Under the pieces are notes generated by a model. The model searched no databases and was not told the origin of the DNA. It saw only the letters and a program-made list of their open reading frames with translations. Below are positions 27,012 to 42,700 of a DNA stretch of 64,000 bases, piece by piece. How positions within the stretch are numbered: position 1 is the first letter of the stretch; the number at the start of each line of letters is the position of its first letter. Position numbers and translations under genes: made by a program. The DNA lies in assembly GCF_051020955.1 (NCBI RefSeq), contig NW_027477045.1, forward strand, positions 40,704 through 104,703, in the 5' to 3' direction. This DNA is from Megalopta genalis. Taxonomy: Eukaryota > Arthropoda > Insecta > Hymenoptera > Halictidae.

Positions 27012-28687
27012 GATTCAAATCCATGCGAAACAAATGATTTAGCTTCAAATGAATGCGAAGTAGAAGGCTTAGCTTCAAATCTATGCGAAACACATGATTT
27101 AGCTTCAAATCAATGCGATGAAGAAGGTTTAGCTTCAAATCCATGCAAAACAAATGATATAGCTTCAAACACTTGTGGTGTAAGTGATATAGCTTCAAAT
27201 GAAGACTAATCAAACGAGTTAGCTTCAAAATCCACGCGATACACATAATTTAGTTTCAAATACTAGCGATATAAGTGATGTAGATTCAACTGCAGGCGAA
27301 ACGAACGAGTTAGCTTCAAATCCATGCGAAACACATGATTTACCTGCAAATCAATGCGATGTAGAAGCTTTAGCTTCAAATCCATGCGAAACACACGATT
27401 TAGCTTCAAATCAATGCGATGTAGAAGGTTTAGCTTCAAATCGATGCGAAACACATGATTCAGCTGCAAATCAATGCGATGTAGAAGGTTTAGCTTCAAA
27501 TCATGCGAAACACATGATTTAGCTTCAAATACTTGCGATATAAGTGATCTAGCTTCAAATACAGGCCAGTCGAACGAGTTAGCTTCAAATCCATGCGAAA
27601 CACATGATTCAGCTGCAAATCAATGCGATGTAGAAGGTTCAGCTTCAAATCCATGCGAAACAAATGGTTTAGCTATAAATACTTGTGAAATACATTATTT
27701 AGCTACAACTGCATGCGAAACGAACGAGTGAGCTTCAAATCCATATGAAACACATGATTTAGCTTCAAATGAATGCGAAGTAGAATGCTTAGCTTCAAAT
27801 CCATGCAAAACAAATGGTTTAGCTACAAATACTTGTGATATACATTATGTAGCTACAACTGCATGCGAAACGAACGAGTTAGCTTCAAATCCATGAGATA
27901 CACATGATTTGGCTGCAAATCAATGTGATGTAGAAGGTTTAGCTTCAAATCCATGCGAAACAAATGATTTAGCTTCAAATGAATGCGAAGTAGAAGGCTT
28001 AGCTTCAAATCTATGCGAAACACATGATTTAGCTTCAAATCAATGCGATGAAGAAGGTTTAGCTTCAAATCCATGCAAAACAAATGATATAGCTTCAAAC
28101 ACTTGTGGTGTAAGTGATATAGCTTCAAATGAAGACTAATCAAACGAGTTAGCTTCAAAATCCACGCGATACACATAATTTAGTTTCAAATACTAGCGAT
28201 ATAAGTGATGTAGATTCAACTGCAGGCGAAACGAACGAGTTAGCTTCAAATCCATGCGAAACACATGATTTACCTGCAAATCAATGCGATGTAGAAGCTT
28301 TAGCTTCAAATCCATGCGAAACACACGATTTAGCTTCAAATCAATGCGATGTAGAAGGTTTAGCTTCAAATCGATGCGAAACACATGATTCAGCTGCAAA
28401 TCAATGCGATGTAGAAGGTTTAGCTTCAAATCATGCGAAACACATGATTTAGCTTCAAATACTTGCGATATAAGTGATCTAGCTTCAAATACAGGCCAGT
28501 CGAACGAGTTAGCTTCAAATCCATGCGAAACACATGATTCAGCTGCAAATCAATGCGATGTAGAAGGTTCAGCTTCAAATCCATGCGAAACAAATGGTTT
28601 AGCTATAAATACTTGTGAAATACATTATTTAGCTACAACTGCATGCGAAACGAACGAGTGAGCTTCAAATCCATATGAAACACATGA
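27012..28687 (+). repeat. Tandem duplication with 930-bp offset
   Basis: Bases about 27,012-27,757 and 27,942-28,687 match at an offset of 930 bp (31 monomers). Shared unusual features are TTCAAAATCCACGCG, GATTTACCTGC, GCGATGTAGAAGC, the one-base-short AATCATGCG and ACAGGCCAGTCG. The right-hand copy runs into the start of the 18.9-kb super-repeat. Confidence 0.85.
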
Positions 28688-31600
28688 TTTAGCTGCAAAT
28701 CAATGTGATGTGGAAGGTTTAGCTTCAAATCCATGCGATACACATGATTAAGCTTCAAATCAATGCGATGAAGAAGGTTCAGCTTCAAATCCATGCAAAA
28801 CAAATGATATAGCTTCAAACACTTGTGGTGTAAGTGATATAGCTTCAAATGAAGACTAATCAAACGAGTTAGCTTCAAAATCCACGCGATACACATGATT
28901 TAGATTCAAATACTAGCGATATAAGTGATGTAAATTCAACTGCAGGCGAAACGAACGAGTTAGCTTCAAATCCATGCGAAACACATGATTTAGATGCAAA
29001 TCAATGCGATGTAGAAGCTTTAGCTTCTTATCCATGCGATACACTAGATTTAGCTTCAAATCAATGCGATGTAGAAGGTTCTGCTTCAAATCCATACGAC
29101 ACATATGATTTAGATTCAAATACTGGCGATATAAGTGATATAGCTTCAAAAGCTGGAGAAACAAACGAGGTAGCTTCAATTCCATGCGAAACAAATGGTT
29201 TAGCTTCAAATACTTGTGATATACGTTATTTAGATTGAACTGCATGCGCAACGAACGAGTTAGCTGCAAATCCATGAGATACACATGATTTAGCTTCAAA
29301 CCAATGCGATGTAGAAGGATTAGCTTCAAATCCATGCGATACACAAGATTTAGCTTCAAATCAATGCGATGTAGTAGGTTCAGCTTCAAATCCATGCGAC
29401 ACATATGATTTAGCTTCAAATACTTGCGATATAAGTGATATAGCTTCAAAAGCTGGGGGAACAAGCGATGTAGCTTCAATTCCATGCGAAACAAATGATT
29501 TAGCTTCAAATCAATGCGGAGTAGAAGGCTTAGCTTCAAATTCATGGGAAACAATTGGTTTAGCTACAAATACTTGTGATATATATTATTTAGTTACAAC
29601 TGCATGCGAAACAAACGAGTTAGCATCAAATCCATGCGAAACACATGATTAAACTTCAAATCAATGCGATGTAGATGGTTTTCTTCAAATCCATGCGATA
29701 CACAAGATTTAGCTTCAAATCAATGCGATATATAGGTTCAGCTTCAAATCCATGCGATATAAGTGATATAGCTTCAAATGCAGGAGGAACAAACGAGGTA
29801 GCTTCAATTCCATGCGAATCAAATGATTTAGCTTCAAATCAATGCGAAGTAGAAGGCGTAGCTTCAAATCCATGCGAAACAAATGATTTAGCTTCAAATG
29901 AATGCGAAGTAGAATGCTTAGCTTCAAATCCATGCAAAACAAATGGTTTAGCTACAAATACTTGTGATATACATTATTTAGCTACAACTGCATGCGAAAC
30001 AAACGAGTTAGCATCAAATCCATGCAAGACACTTGATTTAGCTTCAAATCAATGCGATGTAGAAGGTTTAGCTTCAAATCCATACGAAACACATGATTTA
30101 GCTCCAAATAAATTTGAAGGACAAGGCTTAGATTCAAATCTATACGTTCCACACGATTTATCTTCAAATCAAAGCGATGTAGAAGGTTTAGCTTCAAATC
30201 CATGCAAAACAAATGATATAGCTTCAAACATTTGTGGTGTAAGTGATATAGCTTCAAATGAAGACTAATCAAACGAGTTAGCTTCAAAATCCACGCGATA
30301 CACATAATTTAGTTTCAAATACTAGCGATATAAGTGATGTAGATGCAACTGCAGGCGAAACGAAGGAGTTAGGTTCAAATCCATGCGAAACACATGATTT
30401 ACCTGCAAATGAATGCGATGTAGAAGCTTTAGCTTCAAATCCATGCGATACACAAGATTTAGCTTCAAATCAATGCGATGTAGTAGGTTCAGCTTCAAAT
30501 CCATGCGATATAAGTGATATAGCTTCAAATGCAGGAGAAACAAACGAGGTAGCTTCAATTCCATGCGAAACAAATGATCTAGCTTCAAATCAATGCGAAG
30601 CAGAAGGCGTAGCTTCTAATCCATGCGAAACAAATGGTTTAGTTACAAATACTTGTGATATACATTATTCAGCTACAACTGCATGCGAAACAAACGAGTT
30701 AGCTTCAAATCCATGCGAAACACACGATTTAGCTTCAAATCAATGCGATGTAGATGGTTTAGCTTCAAATCGATGCCAAACACATGATTCAGCTGCAAAT
30801 CAATGCGATGTAGAAGGTTTAGCTTCAAATCAATGCGATGTAGTAGGTTCAGCTTCAAATCAATGCGGCACATATGATTTAGCTTCAAATACTTGCGATA
30901 TAAGTGATATAGTTTCAAATGGAGGCGAAACAATCGAGTTAGCTTCAAATCCATGCGAAACACATGATTTAGCTTCAAATCCATGCGATACACAAGATTT
31001 AGCTTCAAATCAATGCGATGTAGTAGGTTCAGCTTCAAATCCATGCGATATAAGTGATATAGCTACAAATGCAGGAGGAACAAACGAGGTAGCTTCAATT
31101 CCATGCGAATCAAATGATTTAGCTTCAAATCAATGCGAAGTAGAAGGCGTAGCTTCAAATCCATGCGAAACAAATGATTTAGCTTCAAATGAATGCGAAG
31201 TAGAATGCTTAGCTTCAAATCCATGCAAAACAAATGGTTTAGCTACAAATACTTGTGATATACATTATTTAGCTACAACTGCATGCGAAACGAACGAGTT
31301 AGCTTCAAATCCATGAGATACACATGATTTAGCTGCAAATCAATGTGATGTAGAAGGTTTAGCTTCAAATCCATGCGAATCAAATGGTTTAGCTTCAAAT
31401 ACTTGTGATATACGTTATTTAGATTGAACTGCATGCGCAGCGAACGAGTTAGCTGCAAATCCATGAGATACACATGATTTAGCTTCAAACCAATGCGATG
31501 TAGAAGGTTTAGCTTCAAATCCATGCGATACACAAGATTTAGCTTCAAATCAATGCGATGTAGTAGGTTCAGCTTCAAATCCATGCGACACATATGATTT

Positions 31601-32764
31601 AGCTTCAAATACTTGCGATATAAGTGATATAGTTTCAAAAGCTGGTGGAACAAGCGATGTAGCTTCAATTCCATGCGAAACAAATGATTTAGCTTCAAAT
31701 CAATGCGGAGTGGAAGGCTTAGCTTCAAATTCATGGGAAACAATTGGTTTAGCTACAAATACTTTCGATATACATTATTTAGCTACAACTGCATGCGAAA
31801 CAAACGAGTTAGCATCAAATCCATGCGAAACACATGATGTAGCTTCAAATCAATGCGATGTAGAAGGTTTAGCTTCAAATCCATGCGATACACATGATTA
31901 AGCTTCAAATGACTGCGAAGTAGAATGCTTAGCTTCAAATCCATGCGAATCAAATGGTTTAGCTTCAAATACTTGTGATATACGTTATTTAGATTGAACT
32001 GCATGCGCAACGAACGAGTTAGCTGCAAATCCATGAGATACACCTGATTTAGCTTCAAACCAATGCGATGTAGAAGGTTTAGCTTCAAATCCATGCGATA
32101 CACAAGATTTAGCTTCAAATCAATGCGATGTAGTAGGTTCAGCTTCAAATCCATGCGACACATATGATTTAGCTTCAAATACTTGCGATATAAGTGATAT
32201 AGCTTCAAAAGCTGGAGGAACAAGCGATGTAGCTTCAATTCCATGCGAAACAAATGATTTAGCTTCAAATCAATGCGATGTAGAAGGTTTAGCTTCAAAT
32301 CAATAAGAGGTAGAAGGTTTAGCTTCAAATCAATAGAATGTAGAAGGTTTAGCTACAAATCAATGCGATGTAGAAGGTTTAGCTACAAATCCATACGAAA
32401 CACATGATTTAGCTTCAAATCAATTCGAAGGACAAGGCTTAGATTCAAATCCATGCGAAACAAATGATTTAGCTTCAAATCAATGCGAAGTAGAAGGCAT
32501 AGCTTCAAATCCATGCAAAACAAATGATATAGCTTCAAACACTTGTGGTGTAAGTGATATAGCTTCAAATGAAGACTAATCAAACGAGTTAGCTTCAAAA
32601 TCCACGCGATACACATAATTTAGTTTCAAATACTAGCGATATAAGTGATATAGCTTCAAAAGCTGGAGGAACAAGCGAGGTAGCTTCAATTCCATGCGAA
32701 ACAAATGATTTAGCTTCAAATCAATGCGAAGTAGAAGGCGTAGCTTCAAATCCATGCGAAACAA

Positions 32765-35700
32765 ATGGTTTAGCTACAAATACTTGTGATATACATTATT
32801 TAGCTACAACTGCATGCGAAACAAACGAGTTAGCTTCAAATCCATGCGAAACACACGATTCAGCTTCAAATCAATGCGATGTAGATGGTTTAGCTTCAAA
32901 TCGATGCGAAACACATGATTCAGCTGCAAATCAATGCGATGTAGAAGGTTTAGCTTCAAATCAATGCGATGTAGTAGGTTCAGCTTCAAATCCATGCGGC
33001 ACATATGATTTAGCTTCAAATACTTGCGATATAAGTGATATAGTTTCAAATGGAGGCGAAACGAACGAATTAGCTTCAAATCCATGCAAAACACATGATT
33101 TTTGCTGCCAATCAATGCGATGTAGAAGATTCTGCTTCAAATCCTTACGACACATATGATTTAGCTTCAAATACTTGCGATATAAGTGATATAGCTTCAA
33201 AAGCTGGAGGAACAAGCGAGGTAGCTTCAATTCCATGCGAAACAAATGATTTAGCTTCAAATCTATGCGAAGTAGAAGGCGTAGCTTCAAATCCATGCGA
33301 AACAAATGGTTTAGCAACAAATACCTGTGATATACATTATTTAGCTACAACTGCATGCGAAACTAACAAGTTAGCTTCAAATCCATGCGAAACACACGAT
33401 TTATCTTCAAATCAATGCGATGTAGAAGGTTTAGCTTCAAATCAATAAAAGGTAGAAGGTTTAGCTTCAAATCAATAGAATATAGTAGGTTTAGTTTCAA
33501 ATCAATTCGATGTAGAAGGTTTAGCTTCAAATCCATACGAAACACATGATTTAGCTTCAAATCAATGCGATGGAGAAGGTTTAGCTTCAAATCCATGCAA
33601 AACAAATGATATAGCTTCAAACACTTGTGGTGTAAGTGATATAGCTTCAAAAGCTGGAGGAACAAGCGAGGTAGCCTCAAATCCATGCGAAGCACATGAT
33701 TTAGCTTCAAATCAATGCGATGTAGAAGGTAGAGCTTACAATCCATGCAAAACACGTGATTTAACTTCCAATTAATGCGAAGTAGAAAGCTTAGCTTCAA
33801 ATCCATGCGAATCAAATGGTTTAGCTTCAAATACTTGTGATATACGTTATTTAGATTGGACTGCATGCGCAACGAACGAGTTAGCTTCAAATCCATGAGA
33901 TACACATGATTTAGCTTCAAATCAATGCGATGTAGAAGGTTTAGCTTACAATCCATGCAAAACACGTGATTTAACTTCCAATTAATGCGAAGTAGAAAGC
34001 TTAGCTTCAAATCCATGAGAATCAAATGGTTTAGCTTCAAATACTTGTGATATACGTTATTTAGATTGAACTGCATGCGCAACGAACGAGTTAGCTTCAA
34101 ATCCATGAGATACACATGATTTAGCTTCAAATGAATGCGAAGTAGAAGGCTTAGCTTCAAATACATGCGAAATAAATGGTTTAGCTACAAATACTTGTGA
34201 TATACATTATTAAGCTACAACTGCATGCGAAACGAACGAGTTAGCTTCAAATCCATGCTATTCACATGATTTAGCTTCAAGTCCATGCGATACACAAGAT
34301 TTAGCTTCAAATCAATGCGATGTAGTTGGTTCAGCTTCAAATCCATGCGACACATATGATTTAGCTTCAAATACTTGCGATATATGTGATATAGCTTCAA
34401 AAGCTGTAGGAACAAACGAGGTAGCTTCAATTCCATGCGATACACATGATCTAGCTTCAAGTCCATGCGATACACAAGATTTAGCTTCAAATCAATGCGA
34501 TGTAGTAGGTTCAGCTTCAAATCCATGGGAAACGAATGGTTTAGCTTCAAATCAATGCGATGTAGAAGGCTTAGCATCAAATTCATGGGAAACAAATGGT
34601 TTAGCTACAAATACTTGTGATATACATTATTTAGCTACAACTGCATGCGAAACTAACGAGTTAGCTTCAAATCCATGCGTAACACACGATTTATCTTCAA
34701 ATCAATATGATGTAGAAGGTTTAGCTTCAAATCAATAAAAGGTAGACGGTTTAGCTTCAAATCAATAGAATATAGTAGGTTTAGCTTCAAATCAATGCGA
34801 TGTAGAAGGTTTAGCTTCAAATCCATACCAAACACATGATTTAGCTTCAAACCAATTCGAAGGACAAGGCTTAGATTCAAATCCATGCGAAACAAATCAT
34901 TTAGCTTCAATTGAATGCGAAGTAGAAGGCTTAGCTTCAAATCCATGCAAAACAAATGGTTTAGCTACAAATACTTATGGTATATATCATTTAGCTACAA
35001 CTGCATGCGAAACGAACGAGTTAGCTTCAAATCCATGCGATTCACATGATTTAGCTTCAAGTCCATGTGATACACAAGATTTACCTTCAAATCAATGCGA
35101 TGTAGTTGGTTCAGCTTCAAATCCATGCGACACATATGATTTAGCTTCAAATACTTGCGATATATGTGATATAGCTTCAAAAGCTGTAGGAACAAACGAG
35201 GTAGCCTCAATTCCATGCGAAACACATGATTAAGCTTCAAATCAATGCGATGTAGATGGTTTGAATCAGATCCATGCGATACAAATGATATAGCTTCAAA
35301 TGCAGGAGGAACAAACGAGGTAGCTTCAATTCCATGCGAAACAAATGATTTATCTTCAAATCAATACGATGTAGAAGGTTTAGCTTCAAATCAATAAAAG
35401 GTAGAAGGTTTAGCTTCAAATCAATAGAATATAGTAGGTTTAGTTTCAAATCAATTCGAAGTAGAAGGTTTAGCTTCAAATCCATACGAAACACATGATT
35501 TAGCTTCAAATCAATTCGAAGGACAAGGCTTAGATTCAATTCCATGCGAAACAAATGATTTAGCTTCAAATGAATGCGAAGTAGAAGGCTTAGCTTCAAA
35601 TACATACAAAATAAATGGTTTAGCTACAAATACTTGTGATATACATTATTAAGCTACAACTGCATGCGAAACGATCGAGTTAGCTTCAAATCCATGCGAT

Positions 35701-36244
35701 TCACATGATTTAGCTTCAAACCAATGCGATGTAGAAGGTTTAGCTTCAAATCCATGCGATACACAAGATTTATCTTCAAATCAATGATATGTAGAAGGTT
35801 TAGCTTCAAATCCATGCGATTCAAAAGATTTAGCTTCAAATCAATGCGATGTAGTAGGTTCAGCTTCAAATCCATGCGGCACATATGATTTAGCTTCAAA
35901 TACTTGCGATATAAGTGATATAGTTTCAAATGGAGGCGAAACGAACGAGTTAGCTTCAAATCCATGCGATACACTAGATTTAGCTTCAAATCAATGCGAT
36001 GTAGAAGGTTTAGCTTCAAATCAATAAAAGGTAGAAGGTTTAGCTTCAAATCAATTGAATATAGTAGGTTTAGCTTCAAATCAATGCGATGTAGAAGGTT
36101 TAGCTTCAAATCCATACCAAACACATGATTTAGCTTCAAATCAATTCGAAGGACAAGGCTTAGATTCAAATCCATGCGAAACAAATGATTTAGCTTCAAA
36201 TGAATGCGAAGTAGAAGGCTTAGCTTCAAATACATGCAAAATAA
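32765..36244 (+). repeat. 3.48-kb HOR module, first of three
   Basis: It starts in the monomers TTAGCTACAAAT...TACATTATTTAGC and includes the GATTTTTGCTGCC variant (about 33,097), the Q-type run near 33.42-33.52 kb, the 210-bp heptamer pair (33.7-34.1 kb), GTTTGAATCAGATCC (about 35,260) and ACGATCGAG (about 35,672). All recur in order 3,479-3,480 bp downstream. The size is 116 monomers. Confidence 0.88.
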
Positions 36245-39200
36245 ATGGTTTAGCTACAAATACTTGTGATATACATTATTTAGCTACAACTGCATGCGAA
36301 ACAAACGAGTTAGCTTCAAATCCATGCGAAACACACGATTCAGCTTCAAATCAATGCGATGTAGATGGTTTAGCTTCAAATCGATGCGAAACACATGATT
36401 CAGCTGCAAATCAATGCGATGTAGAAGGTTTAGCTTCAAATCAATGCGATGTAGTAGGTTCAGCTTCAAATCCATGCGGCACATATGATTTAGCTTCAAA
36501 TACTTGCGATATAAGTGATATAGTTTCAAATGGAGGCGAAACGAACGAATTAGCTTCAAATCCATGCAAAACACATGATTTTTGCTGCCAATCAATGCGA
36601 TGTAGAAGATTCTGCTTCAAATCCTTCGACACATATGATTTAGCTTCAAATACTTGCGATATAAGTGATATAGCTTCAAAAGCTGGAGGAACAAGCGAGG
36701 TAGCTTCAATTCCATGCGAAACAAATGATTTAGCTTCAAATCTATGCGAAGTAGAAGGCGTAGCTTCAAATCCATGCGAAACAAATGGTTTAGCAACAAA
36801 TACCTGTGATATACATTATTTAGCTACAACTGCATGCGAAACTAACAAGTTAGCTTCAAATCCATGCGAAACACACGATTTATCTTCAAATCAATGCGAT
36901 GTAGAAGGTTTAGCTTCAAATCAATAAAAGGTAGAAGGTTTAGCTTCAAATCAATAGAATATAGTAGGTTTAGTTTCAAATCAATTCGATGTAGAAGGTT
37001 TAGCTTCAAATCCATACGAAACACATGATTTAGCTTCAAATCAATGCGATGGAGAAGGTTTAGCTTCAAATCCATGCAAAACAAATGATATAGCTTCAAA
37101 CACTTGTGGTGTAAGTGATATAGCTTCAAAAGCTGGAGGAACAAGCGAGGTAGCCTCAAATCCATGCGAAGCACATGATTTAGCTTCAAATCAATGCGAT
37201 GTAGAAGGTAGAGCTTACAATCCATGCAAAACACGTGATTTAACTTCCAATTAATGCGAAGTAGAAAGCTTAGCTTCAAATCCATGCGAATCAAATGGTT
37301 TAGCTTCAAATACTTGTGATATACGTTATTTAGATTGAACTGCATGCGCAACGAACGAGTTAGCTTCAAATCCATGAGATACACATGATTTAGCTTCAAA
37401 TCAATGCGATGTAGAAGGTTTAGCTTACAATCCATGCAAAACACGTGATTTAACTTCCAATTAATGCGAAGTAGAAAGCTTAGCTTCAAATCCATGAGAA
37501 TCAAATGGTTTAGCTTCAAATACTTGTGATATACGTTATTTAGATTGAACTGCATGCGCAACGAACGAGTTAGCTTCAAATCCATGAGATACACATGATT
37601 TAGCTTCAAATGAATGCGAAGTAGAAGGCTTAGCTTCAAATACATGCGAAATAAATGGTTTAGCTACAAATACTTGTGATATACATTATTAAGCTACAAC
37701 TGCATGCGAAACGAACGAGTTAGCTTCAAATCCATGCTATTCACATGATTTAGCTTCAAGTCCATGCGATACACAAGATTTAGCTTCAAATCAATGCGAT
37801 GTAGTTGGTTCAGCTTCAAATCCATGCGACACATATGATTTAGCTTCAAATACTTGCGATATATGTGATATAGCTTCAAAAGCTGTAGGAACAAACGAGG
37901 TAGCTTCAATTCCATGCGATACACATGATCTAGCTTCAAGTCCATGCGATACACAAGATTTAGCTTCAAATCAATGCGATGTAGTAGGTTCAGCTTCAAA
38001 TCCATGGGAAACGAATGGTTTAGCTTCAAATCAATGCGATGTAGAAGGCTTAGCATCAAATTCATGGGAAACAAATGGTTTAGCTACAAATACTTGTGAT
38101 ATACATTATTTAGCTACAACTGCATGCGAAACTAACGAGTTAGCTTCAAATCCATGCGTAACACACGATTTATCTTCAAATCAATATGATGTAGAAGGTT
38201 TAGCTTCAAATCAATAAAAGGTAGACGGTTTAGCTTCAAATCAATAGAATATAGTAGGTTTAGCTTCAAATCAATGCGATGTAGAAGGTTTAGCTTCAAA
38301 TCCATACCAAACACATGATTTAGCTTCAAACCAATTCGAAGGACAAGGCTTAGATTCAAATCCATGCGAAACAAATCATTTAGCTTCAATTGAATGCGAA
38401 GTAGAAGGCTTAGCTTCAAATCCATGCAAAACAAATGGTTTAGCTACAAATACTTATGGTATATATCATTTAGCTACAACTGCATGCGAAACGAACGAGT
38501 TAGCTTCAAATCCATGCGATTCACATGATTTAGCTTCAAGTCCATGTGATACACAAGATTTACCTTCAAATCAATGCGATGTAGTTGGTTCAGCTTCAAA
38601 TCCATGCGACACATATGATTTAGCTTCAAATACTTGCGATATATGTGATATAGCTTCAAAAGCTGTAGGAACAAACGAGGTAGCCTCAATTCCATGCGAA
38701 ACACATGATTAAGCTTCAAATCAATGCGATGTAGATGGTTTGAATCAGATCCATGCGATACAAATGATATAGCTTCAAATGCAGGAGGAACAAACGAGGT
38801 AGCTTCAATTCCATGCGAAACAAATGATTTATCTTCAAATCAATACGATGTAGAAGGTTTAGCTTCAAATCAATAAAAGGTAGAAGGTTTAGCTTCAAAT
38901 CAATAGAATATAGTAGGTTTAGTTTCAAATCAATTCGAAGTAGAAGGTTTAGCTTCAAATCCATACGAAACACATGATTTAGCTTCAAATCAATTCGAAG
39001 GACAAGGCTTAGATTCAATTCCATGCGAAACAAATGATTTAGCTTCAAATGAATGCGAAGTAGAAGGCTTAGCTTCAAATACATACAAAATAAATGGTTT
39101 AGCTACAAATACTTGTGATATACATTATTAAGCTACAACTGCATGCGAAACGATCGAGTTAGCTTCAAATCCATGCGATTCACATGATTTAGCTTCAAAC

Positions 39201-39724
39201 CAATGCGATGTAGAAGGTTTAGCTTCAAATCCATGCGATACACAAGATTTATCTTCAAATCAATGATATGTAGAAGGTTTAGCTTCAAATCCATGCGATT
39301 CAAAAGATTTAGCTTCAAATCAATGCGATGTAGTAGGTTCAGCTTCAAATCCATGCGGCACATATGATTTAGCTTCAAATACTTGCGATATAAGTGATAT
39401 AGTTTCAAATGGAGGCGAAACGAACGAGTTAGCTTCAAATCCATGCGATTACACTAGATTTAGCTTCAAATCAATGCGATGTAGAAGGTTTAGCTTCAAA
39501 TCAATAAAAGGTAGAAGGTTTAGCTTCAAATCAATTGAATATAGTAGGTTTAGCTTCAAATCAATGCGATGTAGAAGGTTTAGCTTCAAATCCATACCAA
39601 ACACATGATTTAGCTTCAAATCAATTCGAAGGACAAGGCTTAGATTCCAAATCCATGCGAAACAAATGATTTAGCTTCAAATGAATGCGAAGTAGAAGGC
39701 TTAGCTTCAAATACATGCAAAATA
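36245..39724 (+). repeat. 3.48-kb HOR module, second of three
   Basis: Nearly identical to 32,765-36,244. A one-base difference near 36,625 (CTTCGAC instead of CTTACGAC) reduces the offset to 3,479 bp for most of the module. Later one-base gains near 39,450 (GCGATTACACTAG) and 39,647 (GATTCCAAATCC) restore and exceed it. The longest plus-strand open frame in the window (290 codons, 36,055-36,927) spans the junction with the first module and begins with TTG. Confidence 0.88.
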
Positions 39725-42700
39725 AATGGTTTAGCTACAAATACTTGTGATATACATTATTTAGCTACAACTGCATGCGAAACAAACGAGTTAGCTTCAA
39801 ATCCATGCGAAACACACGATTCAGCTTCAAATCAATGCGATGTAGATGGTTTAGCTTCAAATCGATGCGAAACACATGATTCAGCTGCAATCAATGCGAT
39901 GTAGAAGGTTTAGCTTCAAATCAATGCGATGTAGTAGGTTCAGCTTCAAATCCATGCGGCACATATGATTTAGCTTCAAATACTTGCGATATAAGTGATA
40001 TAGTTTCAAATGGAGGCGAAACGAACGAATTAGCTTCAAATCCATGCAAAACACATGATTTTTGCTGCCAATCAATGCGATGTAGAAGATTCTGCTTCAA
40101 ATCCTTCGACACATATGATTTAGCTTCAAATACTTGCGATATAAGTGATATAGCTTCAAAAGCTGGAGGAACAAGCGAGGTAGCTTCAATTCCATGCGAA
40201 ACAAATGATTTAGCTTCAAATCTATGCGAAGTAGAAGGCGTAGCTTCAAATCCATGCGAAACAAATGGTTTAGCAACAAATACCTGTGATATACATTATT
40301 TAGCTACAACTGCATGCGAAACTAACAAGTTAGCTTCAAATCCATGCGAAACACACGATTTATCTTCAAATCAATGCGATGTAGAAGGTTTAGCTTCAAA
40401 TCAATAAAAGGTAGAAGGTTTTAGCTTCAAATCAATAGAATATAGTAGGTTTAGTTTCAAATCAATTCGATGTAGAAGGTTTAGCTTCAAATCCATACGA
40501 AACACATGATTTAGCTTCAAATCAATGCGATGGAGAAGGTTTAGCTTCAAATCCATGCAAAACAAATGATATAGCTTCAAACACTTGTGGTGTAAGTGAT
40601 ATAGCTTCAAAAGCTGGAGGAACAAGCGAGGTAGCCTCAAATCCATGCGAAGCACATGATTTAGCTTCAAATCAATGCGATGTAGAAGGTAGAGCTTACA
40701 ATCCATGCAAAACACGTGATTTAACTTCCAATTAATGCGAAGTAGAAAGCTTAGCTTCAAATCCATGCGAATCAAATGGTTTAGCTTCAAATACTTGTGA
40801 TATACGTTATTTAGATTGAACTGCATGCGCAACGAACGAGTTAGCTTCAAAATCCATGAGATACACATGATTTAGCTTCAAATCAATGCGATGTAGAAGG
40901 TTTAGCTTACAATCCATGCAAAACACGTGATTTAACTTCCAATTAATGCGAAGTAGAAAGCTTAGCTTCAAATCCATGAGAATCAAATGGTTTAGCTTCA
41001 AATACTTGTGATATACGTTATTTAGATTGAACTGCATGCGCAACGAACGAGTTAGCTTCAAATCCATGAGATACACATGATTTAGCTTCAAATGAATGCG
41101 AAGTAGAAGGCTTAGCTTCAAATACATGCGAAATAAATGGTTTAGCTACAAATACTTGTGATATACATTATTAAGCTACAACTGCATGCGAACGAACGAG
41201 TTAGCTTCAAATCCATGCTATTCACATGATTTAGCTTCAAGTCCATGCGATACACAAGATTTAGCTTCAAATCAATGCGATGTAGTTGGTTCAGCTTCAA
41301 ATCCATGCGACACATATGATTTAGCTTCAAATACTTGCGATATATGTGATATAGCTTCAAAAGCTGTAGGAACAAACGAGGTAGCTTCAATTCCATGCGA
41401 TACACATGATCTAGCTTCAAGTCCATGCGATACACAAGATTTAGCTTCAAATCAATGCGATGTAGTAGGTTCAGCTTCAAATCCATGGGAAACGAATGGT
41501 TTAGCTTCAAATCAATGCGATGTAGAAGGCTTAGCATCAAATTCAAGGGAAACAAATGGTTTAGCTACAAATACTTGTGATATACATTATTTAGCTACAA
41601 CTGCATGCGAAACTAACGAGTTAGCTTCAAATCCATGCGTAACACACGATTTATCTTCAAATCAATATGATGTAGAAGGTTTAGCTTCAAATCAATAAAA
41701 GGTAGACGGTTTAGCTTCAAATCAATAGAATATAGTAGGTTTAGCTTCAAATCAATGCGATGTAGAAGGTTTAGCTTCAAATCCATACCAAACACATGAT
41801 TTAGCTTCAAACCAATTCGAAGGACAAGGCTTAGATTCAAATCCATGCGAAACAAATCATTTAGCTTCAATTGAATGCGAAGTAGAAGGCTTAGCTTCAA
41901 ATCCATGCAAAACAAATGGTTTAGCTACAAATACTTATGGTATATATCATTTAGCTACAACTGCATGCGAAACGAACGAGTTAGCTTCAAATCCATGCGA
42001 TTCACATGATTTAGCTTCAAGTCCATGTGATACACAAGATTTACCTTCAAATCAATGCGATGTAGTTGGTTCAGCTTCAAATCCATGCGACACATATGAT
42101 TTAGCTTCAAATACTTGCGATATATGTGATATAGCTTCAAAAGCTGTAGGAACAAACGAGGTAGCCTCAATTCCATGCGAAACACATGATTAAGCTTCAA
42201 ATCAATGCGATGTAGATGGTTTGAATCAGATCCATGCGATACAAATGATATAGCTTCAAATGCAGGAGGAACAAACGAGGTAGCTTCAATTCCATGCGAA
42301 ACAAATGATTTATCTTCAAATCAATACGATGTAGAAGGTTTAGCTTCAAATCAATAAAAGGTAGAAGGTTTAGCTTCAAATCAATAGAATATAGTAGGTT
42401 TAGTTTCAAATCAATTCGAAGTAGAAGGTTTAGCTTCAAATCCATACGAAACACATGATTTAGCTTCAAATCAATTCGAAGGACAAGGCTTAGATTCAAT
42501 TCCATGCGAAACAAATGATTTAGCTTCAAATGAATGCGAAGTAGAAGGCTTAGCTTCAAATACATACAAAATAAATGGTTTAGCTACAAATACTTGTGAT
42601 ATACATTATTAAGCTACAACTGCATGCGAAACGATCGAGTTAGTTTCAAATCCATGCGATTCACATGATTTAGCTTCAAACCAATGCGATGTAGAAGGTT

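Noticed and set aside
36055..36927. Longest plus-strand open frame, 290 codons of LASNxC-type decapeptides
   Set aside because: It begins with TTG inside a Q-type monomer, spans a junction between two tandem 3.48-kb modules, and ends at a recurrent AATCAATAA stop. No promoter, signal peptide or non-repeat domain is present, and the copies are broken by indels.
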